This document shows positions 1 through 8,066 of a DNA stretch of 64,000 nt, piece after piece. Origin of the DNA: Luteimonas sp. 9C (GTDB taxonomy: Bacteria; Pseudomonadota; Gammaproteobacteria; Xanthomonadales; Xanthomonadaceae); assembly GCF_902506295.1 (NCBI RefSeq), contig NZ_LR733312.1, forward strand, positions 186,001-250,000, read 5' to 3'. Numbering within the stretch: position 1 is the stretch's first letter; each line of letters begins with the position of its first letter. The notes under the pieces are model-generated. The model had not been told where the DNA came from. It saw only the letters and a list, made by a program, of their open reading frames with translations, and made no database searches. Made by a program: the position numbers and the translations under genes.

Positions 1-2
1 GC

Positions 3-617
3 ATCGTCGACGTTTACGCCGCGCGCCCAGAAGTTGATTTCGTCTACACCAACATGCAGTTGTTCGGCGATCTTGACGAGACCATGTTCAAGCCCGGCCC
101 GGACCGCGACCTCGGCCTGTCGATCCTGCTCAACGCCTACTACCACCGCTTCCAGGGCGCAGCGACCTCGGCGGTGAGCCTGCGCAGCCCCTTGATGGCG
201 CGCCTGCTGACCCTGCCGCCCGAGCGCGCCGCCGACTGGCTCTCACGCCCGGACGACTGCATCGTCTACGGCGCCGACATTCTCGGCGCGCACAAGGTCT
301 ACCTGTCCGACACGCTGGTCGGTCACCGCGAACACGGCAGCAATGCGCTCAAAGCCTTCGGGCCGTCGCCGTTGCGCGTGTACCGCCACGTCGTCGGCAG
401 CGAGCGCATGCTCGAGTTCTACCGCCAGCAGGCCGGCATCACGCCGCGCTGGCTGCGCATGGCCAAGGCCGAGTTCCGCACCAAGCCCGCGCCGACGTTC
501 TGGGAGCTGCGCGCCTACAGCTGGCTGCTGTTCCAGGCCCCGATGCCGATGGCCAAGCGCCTCGAGCACTGGGTCGGCATGGTGTCGCATTACCTGCGTT
601 CGCGGCGCGCGCGCTAG
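3..617 (+). CDS. C-terminal part of a family 2 glycosyltransferase-like protein (5' truncated by window edge)
   Basis: The frame is already open at base 3 and runs to the TAG at 615-617, so only about 204 C-terminal residues are present. The opening segment (IVDVYAARPEVDFVYTNMQL) resembles the part of GT2 enzymes that describes how an element is painted onto a 'current state' after the DXD region, and the tail (SHYLRSRR) is basic. The catalytic N-terminal half is outside the window, so substrate and membrane association cannot be judged. The stop codon overlaps by about four bases the stop of the convergent PepSY gene. A GT2 enzyme is my best guess from general resemblance only; it could be another sugar transferase. 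Confidence 0.5.
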   Translation: MVDVYAARPEVDFVYTNMQLFGDLDETMFKPGPDRDLGLSILLNAYYHRFQGAATSAVSLRSPLMARLLTLPPERAADWLSRPDDCIVYGADILGAHKVYLSDTLVGHREHGSNALKAFGPSPLRVYRHVVGSERMLEFYRQQAGITPRWLRMAKAEFRTKPAPTFWELRAYSWLLFQAPMPMAKRLEHWVGMVSHYLRSRRAR

Positions 618-1873
618 GCGGCGCGCAGCGCGGCCAGCAGCAGCCAGACCCAGACGCACAGCAGCGGCACCCAGATCCAGCGCCAGCGCGCCATGCCGGT
701 CCACGCCTGCCGCCAGGTGTTGCCCGGGAGGGCGTCCGCGCCGCCCCGGCGACGCGCCGCCGAGCGCAGGGCATCGGTGACGCGCAGGCCGTAGAGATGG
801 ACGCCGGTGGCGCACAGCGTGGTGAGCAGCGCGCCCGCCACGCACCACAGCCAGCGCACCGGCCAGCCGCCGAAGGTGCCGAAGTGCAGCGGGTCCGCCA
901 TCTCGGCGATGCGCTGGTGGATGCCCATGTCCCGGCCGTCGCGCTGGCCCGTCACGCCACGCGCCTGCAGGTCGTAGCCGACCGCATTCGCGCGATCGCG
1001 CACCAGCCAGGCCTGCGCCTGTCCGTCGAGCAGCAGACTGCGCGCGCTCACGTCGTGCAGGCCGCGGATCCGCAGCTGTGGCCACCGCTGTGCGATATCC
1101 GCGACCGCTTGGTCGATCGCCGCCGCATCGGCGGGTGCGGTCACGACCGCAGGCGTCGGCAGTGCGATGTCGGCGGCCGGACCGGCGCCGCCGCCGAGTG
1201 ATTCGACCAGGTACCAGCCGCCGGTCAGCGCGATCAATGCGATGAACCACAGGCTCCAGACACCCGCCAGCCGATGCACATCGCCCCACAGCCGCCGCGG
1301 CCTGTCGGCACGCGGCCGACTGAAGAAGCCGCGCCACCAGCGCTTGTAGATGTACAGGCTGCTGACCAGCGTCAGCAGCAGCGGCAGCGACAGGGCCGAC
1401 ACCAGCGGCACGCCGATCTTCAGCGGCAGCATCAGGTGCCGGTGCGTGTTGCGCAGGATCCGCTGCGCGTTGAACCAGGTCGTGTCGCCGGTGACGCGGC
1501 CGTTGTAGGGGTCGACCCAGACGAAGCGGCGCCCGCCCTCGGGCAGCCGCATCACCGCGCGCGCGGCGAAGCGCGATGCATGCGGCGCGGACAGCGATTC
1601 GAGCGTCCAGTCCGGATACGCACGCTGCACCGCCGCCGTCATGTCGCCCCAGCTGGCGTGCTGCGCGCCGGGCACGACCCGCGCTTCGGGAAACACCAGC
1701 CAGTCGATCTCCTGCGACACCGTTGCCAGCGTGCCGGTGAGGCAGACGAACGTCATGAAGAGCGACAGCTTCAGACCGATCCAGCTGTGCAGGTCGAACC
1801 ACAGGCGGCGTCCGCCACCGCCCGTCGCGGGTGCGGTGACCGTGCGCGGCCGGGCGAGGGTCGGGGTGCTCAC
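614..1873 (-). CDS. PepSY-associated transmembrane protein, probable siderophore-linked inner-membrane reductase
   Basis: 419 residues from a GTG start. The protein has the PepSY_TM layout: an N-terminal helix after the motif LWFDLHSWIGLKLS, periplasmic PepSY-type segments, then helices at about residues 145-170, 190-225 and 340-415, including VHRLAGVWSLWF. Proteins of this type (PiuB/FoxB-like) sit in the inner membrane next to TonB siderophore receptors and some reduce ferric siderophores in the periplasm. The gene starts nine bases after the stop of the receptor gene, so the two very likely share one Fur-controlled transcript. The reductase role is inference from context; the family call is firmer. 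Confidence 0.82.
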   Translation of the reverse strand: MSTPTLARPRTVTAPATGGGGRRLWFDLHSWIGLKLSLFMTFVCLTGTLATVSQEIDWLVFPEARVVPGAQHASWGDMTAAVQRAYPDWTLESLSAPHASRFAARAVMRLPEGGRRFVWVDPYNGRVTGDTTWFNAQRILRNTHRHLMLPLKIGVPLVSALSLPLLLTLVSSLYIYKRWWRGFFSRPRADRPRRLWGDVHRLAGVWSLWFIALIALTGGWYLVESLGGGAGPAADIALPTPAVVTAPADAAAIDQAVADIAQRWPQLRIRGLHDVSARSLLLDGQAQAWLVRDRANAVGYDLQARGVTGQRDGRDMGIHQRIAEMADPLHFGTFGGWPVRWLWCVAGALLTTLCATGVHLYGLRVTDALRSAARRRGGADALPGNTWRQAWTGMARWRWIWVPLLCVWVWLLLAALRAA

Positions 1874-1882
1874 GTGCGCCGG

Positions 1883-4018
1883 TCAGAACGTGTAGGCGGC
1901 CTGCAGGTACAGACGTCGCGGCTCGCCGGGGAAATGCCCGTTGCGGGCGATGAAGCCGCTGGCGGCGTAGACCCTGTCGAAGACGTTCTTGACGTTGGCC
2001 TGGAATTTCCACGACCGCCAGTGCGTCTGCCAGCTCACGTCGAACACGGTGTAGGGCTTGACCCGCTGGCCGTCGAGACTGACGCGTTCGCCGGTGTAGT
2101 CCAGGCCGAAGCCCAGCGCCGACGACAGCGCCGGCAGGTCGTGGCGCGACCACAGGCCCAGCTTGTTGCGCGGTGCGTTGGCGAAGCGGTCGCCGGACGC
2201 GTTGACGATGCCGGTGCTGCCGGCGTCGATTACCCGGGCGTCGTTCCAGGCGTAGGCGAGGTTGAGCACCCAGTGCGCGTTGACGTCGGCCAGCAGATCG
2301 AGCTCCAGCCCTTCGCTGCGCACCAGGCCCAATGGCGCGAGCTGGTTCACGCCGTCCACCACGGCGCCGGTCGTCTGCACGATGTTGCTGCGTTCGATGC
2401 GGTACAGCGCCGTGCCGAGCGTCATGCGACCGCCGGCCAGTTCGGTCTTCAGACCGGCTTCCCATTGCCGGCTGCGCTCGGCGTCGAAGGGCCCGCCGGC
2501 CGCGGGATCCTGGTTCGCGGTGGCCTGGGGCAGGAATCCGCTGGCGACGTTGGCGTAGGTGTTGACGGCGTCCGTCAGTGCGTAGGTGCTGCCCAGACGC
2601 CAGCTCACGTCCTGGCCGTCTGCCGACCGGCCACTGATCCGGTCCTCGTCGTCGAAGCCGTCCCACCGCAGGCCGGCGAGCACGTTCCAGCGCGGGCCCA
2701 GGGTGATCTCGTCCTGCACGTAGCCGCCATACCGCATCCCGCGCGTCCGCGTCGTCCGCCACGGCAGCCGGTCGAGGCCGTAGTCGAACCAGCCGCTGCG
2801 GCCGTAGGCCGGCGCGAACAGGTCGATGCCCGGCACCGGCCCCGGCGCGCTGGCGAGGTCGGCGCTGTTCGCGGTCTGCGCGGCGAAGTCCGCGTCCAGC
2901 CGGTAGGCATCCGCACCGAACAGCAGCTTGTGTCCCACGGCGCCGGTCGTGAACCGCCAGACCGCGTTGCCTGCCACCGTCAGACCTTCGTTGCCGCGGA
3001 TCTGGTTGCGCAGCTGACGGGTCATCCACTCGGCGACGCCGTCGCCATTCCGGTCGATCAGGCCCATCGGCTCGTGATAGATCTGGTGTTCGCGGTTCTC
3101 GAACCAGCGCGCCGACAGGTCGACATCCCAGTCCGTCGATGGCGAGGCGCGGTACTGCGCCAGTGCCACGCGCGCGTCCATGTCGAGGAAGTCGGTGGCC
3201 TCGTTGTGGTTCCAGCGCCGATCGGTCAGGAACGTGCCGGCATCGTTCACCGGCACACCGCGCAGGCGGTTGCCGCCCAGGTTCTGGGTGATGTCGGTGA
3301 GTTGCAGCGTCAGCTCGCCGGTCTGTCCGAGGTCGAAGGCCACCGAGGCGTCGCCGATCCGGCTTTCGCTGTCCGCATTCCAGCGCACGCCCGCGTCGCC
3401 GTCGGCATGCAGGCCCAGCCGGTAGCGGACGCCGGGCGCGAGCGCGCCGGTGGCTTCGAAGGAGCCCGACGCATAGTCGGCGTTACCGGCGGCCAGTTCG
3501 ATCCGGCGGCGCGCCTGCGCCTGCGGCTTGCGGGTGACGTAATTGATGACGCCGCCCGGCTCGCCGCCGCCGTAGAGCGCACCGGCCGGTCCCTTGAGCA
3601 CTTCCACGCGTTCGATGTTGAACAGCTGCGGCACCGAGAAACCGGCGTAGGGATCGCCGCGCAGCCCGTCGTAGAGCACGTTTTCCTGCCGGAAGCCGCG
3701 CAGGGTCACGCCGGCATAGCTGAAGAAGCTGATGCCGCTGATGCTGCGGTAGAGATCGGTGACGTCGGTCGCGGCCTGATCGTCGATCAACTCACGGGGC
3801 AGCACCTGGATCGACTGCGGTACCTGCGACAGCGGTGTATCGGTGCGCGTGCCCACCGCCGCGTCGTCGCGACGATAGAGGCTCTGCGCGCGGCCGAGGA
3901 CGCGGACGGTGTCGAGCTCGGTCGGCGCGCTGGACGGGGCGTCCTGCGCGGACGCGGCGAGCGGGGACAGGCACAGCGCCACTGCGACAGGCAGGACACG
4001 GATACAACGCAGACGCAT
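1883..4018 (-). CDS. TonB-dependent siderophore receptor
   Basis: 711 residues with a signal peptide (MRLRCIRVLPVAVALCLSPL, cleavage after ASA). The plug domain follows at about residues 50-165 with PLSQVPQSIQVLPRELIDDQ and the strongly conserved VEVLKGPAGALYGGGEPGG, typical of FhuA/FpvA-type ferric-siderophore receptors; the remainder forms the 22-strand barrel ending in the aromatic YLQAAYTF. No N-terminal signalling (STN) domain is visible, so it is a plain transporter rather than a transducer. A Fur box lies 34 bases upstream of the ATG, and a PepSY protein follows directly. The siderophore type cannot be deduced from sequence. Confidence 0.93.
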   Translation of the reverse strand: MRLRCIRVLPVAVALCLSPLAASAQDAPSSAPTELDTVRVLGRAQSLYRRDDAAVGTRTDTPLSQVPQSIQVLPRELIDDQAATDVTDLYRSISGISFFSYAGVTLRGFRQENVLYDGLRGDPYAGFSVPQLFNIERVEVLKGPAGALYGGGEPGGVINYVTRKPQAQARRRIELAAGNADYASGSFEATGALAPGVRYRLGLHADGDAGVRWNADSESRIGDASVAFDLGQTGELTLQLTDITQNLGGNRLRGVPVNDAGTFLTDRRWNHNEATDFLDMDARVALAQYRASPSTDWDVDLSARWFENREHQIYHEPMGLIDRNGDGVAEWMTRQLRNQIRGNEGLTVAGNAVWRFTTGAVGHKLLFGADAYRLDADFAAQTANSADLASAPGPVPGIDLFAPAYGRSGWFDYGLDRLPWRTTRTRGMRYGGYVQDEITLGPRWNVLAGLRWDGFDDEDRISGRSADGQDVSWRLGSTYALTDAVNTYANVASGFLPQATANQDPAAGGPFDAERSRQWEAGLKTELAGGRMTLGTALYRIERSNIVQTTGAVVDGVNQLAPLGLVRSEGLELDLLADVNAHWVLNLAYAWNDARVIDAGSTGIVNASGDRFANAPRNKLGLWSRHDLPALSSALGFGLDYTGERVSLDGQRVKPYTVFDVSWQTHWRSWKFQANVKNVFDRVYAASGFIARNGHFPGEPRRLYLQAAYTF

Positions 4019-4051
4019 GGAGGAGGCAACCGGGGCGGGGAGGCCTCATAT

Positions 4052-4070
4052 GATAATGAATCTCATTGTC
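4052..4070 (-). promoter_or_regulatory. Fur box upstream of the siderophore receptor
   Basis: The 19-mer GATAATGAATCTCATTGTC agrees with the Fur consensus GATAATGATAATCATTATC at 15 of 19 positions. It sits 34 bp upstream of the receptor start, in the 73-bp gap after the PH-domain gene, where a promoter for the iron operon is expected. Iron-replete Fur would repress the receptor and the PepSY gene. The match is read directly; binding is inferred. Confidence 0.75.
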
Positions 4071-4091
4071 AAAAACAGCGGGCGGAGCCCT

Positions 4092-5642
4092 TCACCAGCG
4101 CAGCGGCCGCCGTGCGATCGCCCTGGCGAGCGTGGCGTGGATGCGTTCGGCATCGTCGAGCGCGAGGAAGCGCAGGCGCAGCGGAGTCGTCAGCGGATTG
4201 GCCCCGGCGGTGTCGAGCCACACCGAGGCCATGCCGAAGCGGCGATCCAGCGGCGACTGGCGCAGTTCGACGGCCTGCAGCTTGCCGAGTTCGGCGAAGC
4301 GCCAGCTGCGCGACCACCAGCCTTCGCGCACCGCGACCAGGGCATCGTCGACCGCGTAACCGGCGCGCGCGGCATGGCGGCGGGCGACGAACATCGACCA
4401 CGGCAGCCACAGCAGGCCCAGCGCGCCCCACCACTGGAAGAACCAGGCCAGCGCCGCGCACAGGCCGGCGCTCACGAACAGGTCGCCGAGCATCAGGCGC
4501 TGCCAGGCGCGCGGATGCAGCGGCTGCCAGTGTTGCGGCGGCCACGACGGCAGCAGGGCGATGTCGCGCACGATCGCATCGCAGGTGTCCGGCGGTGCGA
4601 TGGGCGCCAGGGCATCGAGCCCGCGTTGCGCATTCGCATTGCCCTGGCCGTCGCCGGTACGCGCGCTGGCGGTGTCGATCTCCAGCGTGCGACGCGCGAA
4701 CAGCCGATGCAGCACGCCTTCCTGCAGTGTCCACGCCTGGATGCGCCGGCGCGGCACGCTGCTGCGCGAGCGACCCAGCAGGCCGCGCTCGACGGTCAGG
4801 CGTCGACCCTGCCGCTGCAGGCGGAACCCGTGGTAGCGCAGCAGCGCCAGCAGCACCGAGAACGCGCGGATCAGTACCAGTGCCGTCGCGATCACGCCCA
4901 TCAGCACCAGGCCCTTGGCCATCCACGTCGTCGCGAAGCCGCTGGCGTAGCCGAAGGCCTCGCGGCCGTACTCGACCAGCAGTCGTCCCATCGCGCGTTC
5001 GGGCATGACCTGGAACGACAGCGCGGCCGCGCCGGCGACGACGATCAGGCCGCGGTTGGAAATCAGGCCGAGCTTGACCACTTCCCAGGTCGACAACGCC
5101 AGCAGCGTGGCGCCCTCGGGCGCGGCGACCGGTGTGCCATCGGGCGTCGCAGTGACCGCGTCGCTGCGGCCGCGATCGCGGATCAGCTGTTCGAGTGCCA
5201 GTGCCTCGGGCATCCGCAGCACACGCATCTGCGCTTCGGGTTTGGTGCCGCCGGCCGACTCGAGCCGCACCTCGGCGACGCCCATCACGCGGTGCAGCAA
5301 CGTCTGGTGGATGGCGACGTTGTGGATGCGCGAATAGGGAATCTGCCGGACGCTGCGTTCGAGCAGACCGCTGCGCACGATCAGCCGGTCGTCGTCGATG
5401 CGGTAGCGGAAGGTCAGGTATTGCCAGACCGACACGACAACCAGTGCGCCGACGCCGATCATCGGCAGCCACCAGGGATACCCGTCGTCGCGGCGACCGC
5501 CGGCGAACAGCAGCACCGCCAGCGGCACGATGAACTGCCGCAGGTTCTGCAGCAGCACGAACAGCCACGAGCCCGGATGCAGGCGGCGCTCGTGGTCTTC
5601 GGGCAGCAGCGCCTGCGGCGCGGCCGGCTCAGGCGTCGTCAT
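4092..5642 (-). CDS. Bacterial PH-domain membrane protein, YdbT-like
   Basis: 516 residues if started at the ATG at 5642 (MTTPEPAAPQ), which I prefer over an upstream in-frame ATG because the extra residues are low-complexity and overlap the previous gene. Hydrophobic pairs at about residues 25-65, 185-250 and 365-400 alternate with bPH2 (DUF304) domains recognisable from TFRYRIDDDRLIVRSGLLERS, YHGFRLQRQGRRLTVERGLL and a final copy near VREGWWSRSWRFAELGKLQ. E. coli YdbT has the same multi-domain plan; the function is unknown. It overlaps the smaller PH gene by 14 bp, so the two are translationally coupled. Confidence 0.82.
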   Translation of the reverse strand: MTTPEPAAPQALLPEDHERRLHPGSWLFVLLQNLRQFIVPLAVLLFAGGRRDDGYPWWLPMIGVGALVVVSVWQYLTFRYRIDDDRLIVRSGLLERSVRQIPYSRIHNVAIHQTLLHRVMGVAEVRLESAGGTKPEAQMRVLRMPEALALEQLIRDRGRSDAVTATPDGTPVAAPEGATLLALSTWEVVKLGLISNRGLIVVAGAAALSFQVMPERAMGRLLVEYGREAFGYASGFATTWMAKGLVLMGVIATALVLIRAFSVLLALLRYHGFRLQRQGRRLTVERGLLGRSRSSVPRRRIQAWTLQEGVLHRLFARRTLEIDTASARTGDGQGNANAQRGLDALAPIAPPDTCDAIVRDIALLPSWPPQHWQPLHPRAWQRLMLGDLFVSAGLCAALAWFFQWWGALGLLWLPWSMFVARRHAARAGYAVDDALVAVREGWWSRSWRFAELGKLQAVELRQSPLDRRFGMASVWLDTAGANPLTTPLRLRFLALDDAERIHATLARAIARRPLRW

Positions 5643-6186
5643 GGTCGTCGTCGCGGGCGGCGCGCGCGGCCAGCGTGTCGCGCAGCCGCTCGGCCTCATC
5701 GAAGTCGAGCCCCGACAGCGACAGCGCACTGCTGCGGGTGCCGGCGGTGTGCACGATCAGCGTCGCCAGTCCGAACGCACGTTCCAGCGGACCGCGCCGC
5801 ACGTCCAGGTGCTGCACGCGATTGCCGGGCACGCGCGTGTCGCTGCGCCACAGGTGCCCGCGGCGCACGCCGAAGCCGTCGTCGTCGAGCCGCCAGCGCG
5901 TGCGCAGCCAGCGCCGGCGCGCGATCCACACCGTCCAGGCCGGAATCACCAGCAGCAATGCGCCGGCGATCGCGAACGACAGCGGCTGGCGGTTTGCGGC
6001 GATCAGGCCGACGCCCAACGCGATCGCCAGCGGAATCAGGGTGCCGATCAGGGTCGCGATCGTCGCCAGCGTGCGTGCCCGCAGCGGCAGCGGCTGCCAG
6101 ACATCGGTCTCGACCTGCGGAGCTGCCTCCGCCGGCTCGACGGGCAGCGGCGGCGGTGTGGCGGCGTGGTCTTCGCTGGCGGTCAT
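5629..6186 (-). CDS. Bacterial PH-domain membrane protein, YdbS-like
   Basis: 185 residues from the ATG at 6186 (MTASEDHAAT); an earlier in-frame ATG would overlap the acyltransferase gene. Two adjacent membrane helices (about residues 40-85) are followed by one bPH2 domain (TRWRLDDDGFGVRRGHLWRS through NRVQHLDVRRGPLERAFGLA). YdbS and YdbT homologues are usually encoded as a pair, as here. The gene begins ten bases after the acyltransferase stop, suggesting a three-gene envelope operon. Function is not established for the family. Confidence 0.82.
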   Translation of the reverse strand: MTASEDHAATPPPLPVEPAEAAPQVETDVWQPLPLRARTLATIATLIGTLIPLAIALGVGLIAANRQPLSFAIAGALLLVIPAWTVWIARRRWLRTRWRLDDDGFGVRRGHLWRSDTRVPGNRVQHLDVRRGPLERAFGLATLIVHTAGTRSSALSLSGLDFDEAERLRDTLAARAARDDDHDDA

Positions 6187-6196
6187 CGGCGCGTGC

Positions 6197-7117
6197 TCAT
6201 CGTCGACGTTCGAGGTCGAGATAGGGATTGTCGTCACCCGAGCCGGATGGCCGGGCCTTGTAGCGTTTGTAGGTCCACTGGTACTGCGCCGGATCGCGCC
6301 GCGCGATGTGTTCGACGCCGGCGTTGAGCGCGGTGGTCGCGCGGACCAGATCGACATCGGCAATCGCGGGATGCGCGGGCTCGATGCGCAGCGCGAAATC
6401 CGGCCCGTCGCCGATGCGCTCGCAGTACGCGAACAGCACGGTCGCGCCGGTGCGCTCGGCCAGGCGCGAGGCGAGCGTCATCGTCAGTGCGGGCAAGCCG
6501 AAAAACGGCGCGAATTCGCCGTCGCCGGCCTTGGGCTGCTGGTCGGGCAGGATGCCGACCACGCCGCCGTCCTTGAGCGTCTTCCACAGCTGGCGCACGG
6601 CCGGGCCTTCGGCGCGCACCTGGCGCACGCGATCCGGGACGCCGGCGCGCACGCGGCGCAGGAACGCTTCACCGACCGCCGAATCCGGCGCGCGGTAGAG
6701 GATCGAGAGCGGCGTGCGCGCGGCCAGCCACTGGTTGAGCAGTTCCCAGTTGCCGTAGTGCGGGGCGCAGACGATCAGGCCGCGGCCGTCGGCCAGCGCC
6801 GCATCGAACAGGCCGACGCCATGCTGCTCGCGCAGCATCCGCAGATTGCGCGCGTGCGGCCGCGTCCACAGCCGCAGCGTCTCCAGCGTCTGCAAGGCGG
6901 TGGTGCGCAGGATCGCGTGTTGCAGCGCCGCGCGTTCGTCGTCGGTCCGCTCGGGATAGGCGAGTTCGAGATTGCGCAGCGCGACCCGGCTCTCGCGGCT
7001 GCCCGTCAGTCGCCCGAGCGTGGCGGCCACGCCGGCGATGCCACGCAGCACCGGCGCCGGCAGTGCGCCGACGAGCGTGGCGAGCAGATAGAGGATGCGT
7101 GCGATCAGATCCGGCAT
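6197..7117 (-). CDS. LpxL/HtrB-family acyltransferase (lipid A biosynthesis type)
   Basis: 306 residues, the usual length for the LpxL/LpxM family. An N-terminal hydrophobic helix is followed by the HX4E catalytic motif in APHYGNWELL (His120, Glu125) and by the conserved GILPDQQPKAGDG and FFGLPA segments. Family members transfer acyl chains from acyl-ACP to Kdo2-lipid A at the inner membrane. It is the first gene of a minus-strand cluster with the two PH-domain proteins. A related role on ornithine lipids or arylpolyene/aryl-lipid pathways cannot be excluded. Confidence 0.85.
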   Translation of the reverse strand: MPDLIARILYLLATLVGALPAPVLRGIAGVAATLGRLTGSRESRVALRNLELAYPERTDDERAALQHAILRTTALQTLETLRLWTRPHARNLRMLREQHGVGLFDAALADGRGLIVCAPHYGNWELLNQWLAARTPLSILYRAPDSAVGEAFLRRVRAGVPDRVRQVRAEGPAVRQLWKTLKDGGVVGILPDQQPKAGDGEFAPFFGLPALTMTLASRLAERTGATVLFAYCERIGDGPDFALRIEPAHPAIADVDLVRATTALNAGVEHIARRDPAQYQWTYKRYKARPSGSGDDNPYLDLERRR

Positions 7118-7357
7118 GCCGGAAGTCTAGGCGGTGTGGCGCGGATGGGGATAGGTGCCGGAAGTCGGCTTTGCTTCGACGTTCTCTTCGCACGTGTACC
7201 GCTGGGCGCACGTGGTTGCGTCGCGCGGGCTGTTTGCGATGTCTTTGATCCGGCTCCGGCTCCGGCTCCGGCTCCGGCTTCGGCTTCGTCTTTGGCGTTG
7301 GCTTTGGCTTTGGCTTTCGCGCTTGCTCCTGCTTCAGCTTTTCGCCTTGCCCTTGAT

Positions 7358-7597
7358 CTCAATCGAGCCGTAGAGCGAGCCGAGCATCGCAGGGCGGCGG
7401 GGTCGAAGAGCAGCCCGTGTCTGAGCGCAGCGAGCTTGGGCTGCGGAACCGTGAAGGTCCCAATGTGCCCCGTCGTCCGAGAAGCGCAGGGGACCGCCGC
7501 GGCTGTGTCGCGGCGGCTCGCGTCCGGCGAAGACGGTTTTGCTTACTTTTGCCAAGACAAAAGTAAGCCGCGCGACAGCGCGGAAGCCCTGTACTTG
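7358..7597 (+). repeat. Left copy of the inverted-repeat unit
   Basis: Read on the plus strand it contains AATCGAGCCGTAGAGCGAGC (7361-7380), GAACCGTGAAGGTCCCAATG (7446-7465), a hairpin with 8-bp stem CCGCCGCG/CGCGGCGG (7494-7501/7509-7516), the block GGCTCGCGTCCGGCGAAG, a hairpin with 11-bp stem GCTTACTTTTG/CAAAAGTAAGC and six-base loop (7541-7568), a small CCGCGC/GCGCGG hairpin, and AGCCCTGTACTTG (7585-7597). The order of blocks is the same as in the right copy read on the minus strand. Confidence 0.8.
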
Positions 7598-7673
7598 ATC
7601 TTCGCTTGTGCGGTTGATCTTCATCTCCGGCATGAATATCAAAGTCGCAAAGCGACGAGCGAAGAAGCGCAAG

Positions 7674-7925
7674 CAAGTACAGGGCTTTCGCCCGCTGCGC
7701 GTGCGAGTCCCTTTTGGATGGACCCAAAAGGAACCAAAAGGTCCCTTCGCCGGACGCGAGCCGATGCGATGAAGCCGCATCGGTGCCCTGTGCTCCTCGC
7801 CTGACGCGGCACATTGGGACCTTTACGGTTCCGCAGCCCAAACTCGCTTCGCTCAGACATGGGCTGCTCTTCGGCCACGCCAGGCTCCGGTGCTCGGCTC
7901 GCTCTACGGCTCGATTCGAATCAAA
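7674..7925 (-). repeat. Right copy of the inverted-repeat unit
   Basis: Read on the minus strand it repeats the left copy: AATCGAGCCGTAGAGCGAGC, GAACCGTAAAGGTCCCAATG, an 8-bp hairpin CCGATGCG/CGCATCGG (7761-7768/7776-7783), GGCTCGCGTCCGGCGAAG, a hairpin CCTTTTGG/CCAAAAGG with six-base loop (7710-7731, extendable to about 10 pairs with a G-T wobble) and AGCCCTGTACTTG (7674-7686). The outer 113 bp are about 85% identical to the left copy by eye; stem bases differ in a compensatory way. Confidence 0.8.
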
Positions 7926-7934
7926 AGCTGAAAG

Positions 7935-7972
<38 letters not shown>

Positions 7973-8032
7973 AAAGCCAAAAAGCCAAAGCAGAAGCCGA
8001 AGACCCGCAGACACCACAAAGCAAAACGCCGC

Positions 8033-8055
8033 CCGAAGGCGGCGTCTCTTCAATC
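8033..8055 (-). terminator. Rho-independent terminator of bamD
   Basis: On the minus strand an 8-bp stem ACGCCGCC/GGCGGCGT closes a TTCG tetraloop and is followed by TTTTG. It begins 11 bases past the bamD stop, the expected place for an intrinsic terminator. Confidence 0.85.
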
Positions 8056-8066
8056 AACCAGCAACC

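Noticed and set aside
1274..5008. A plus-strand open frame of over 1,200 codons antisense to the iron receptor and PH-domain genes
   Set aside because: High GC produces long empty frames. The translation is Arg/Ala/Gln-rich without any domain, while the opposite strand encodes complete, recognisable families.
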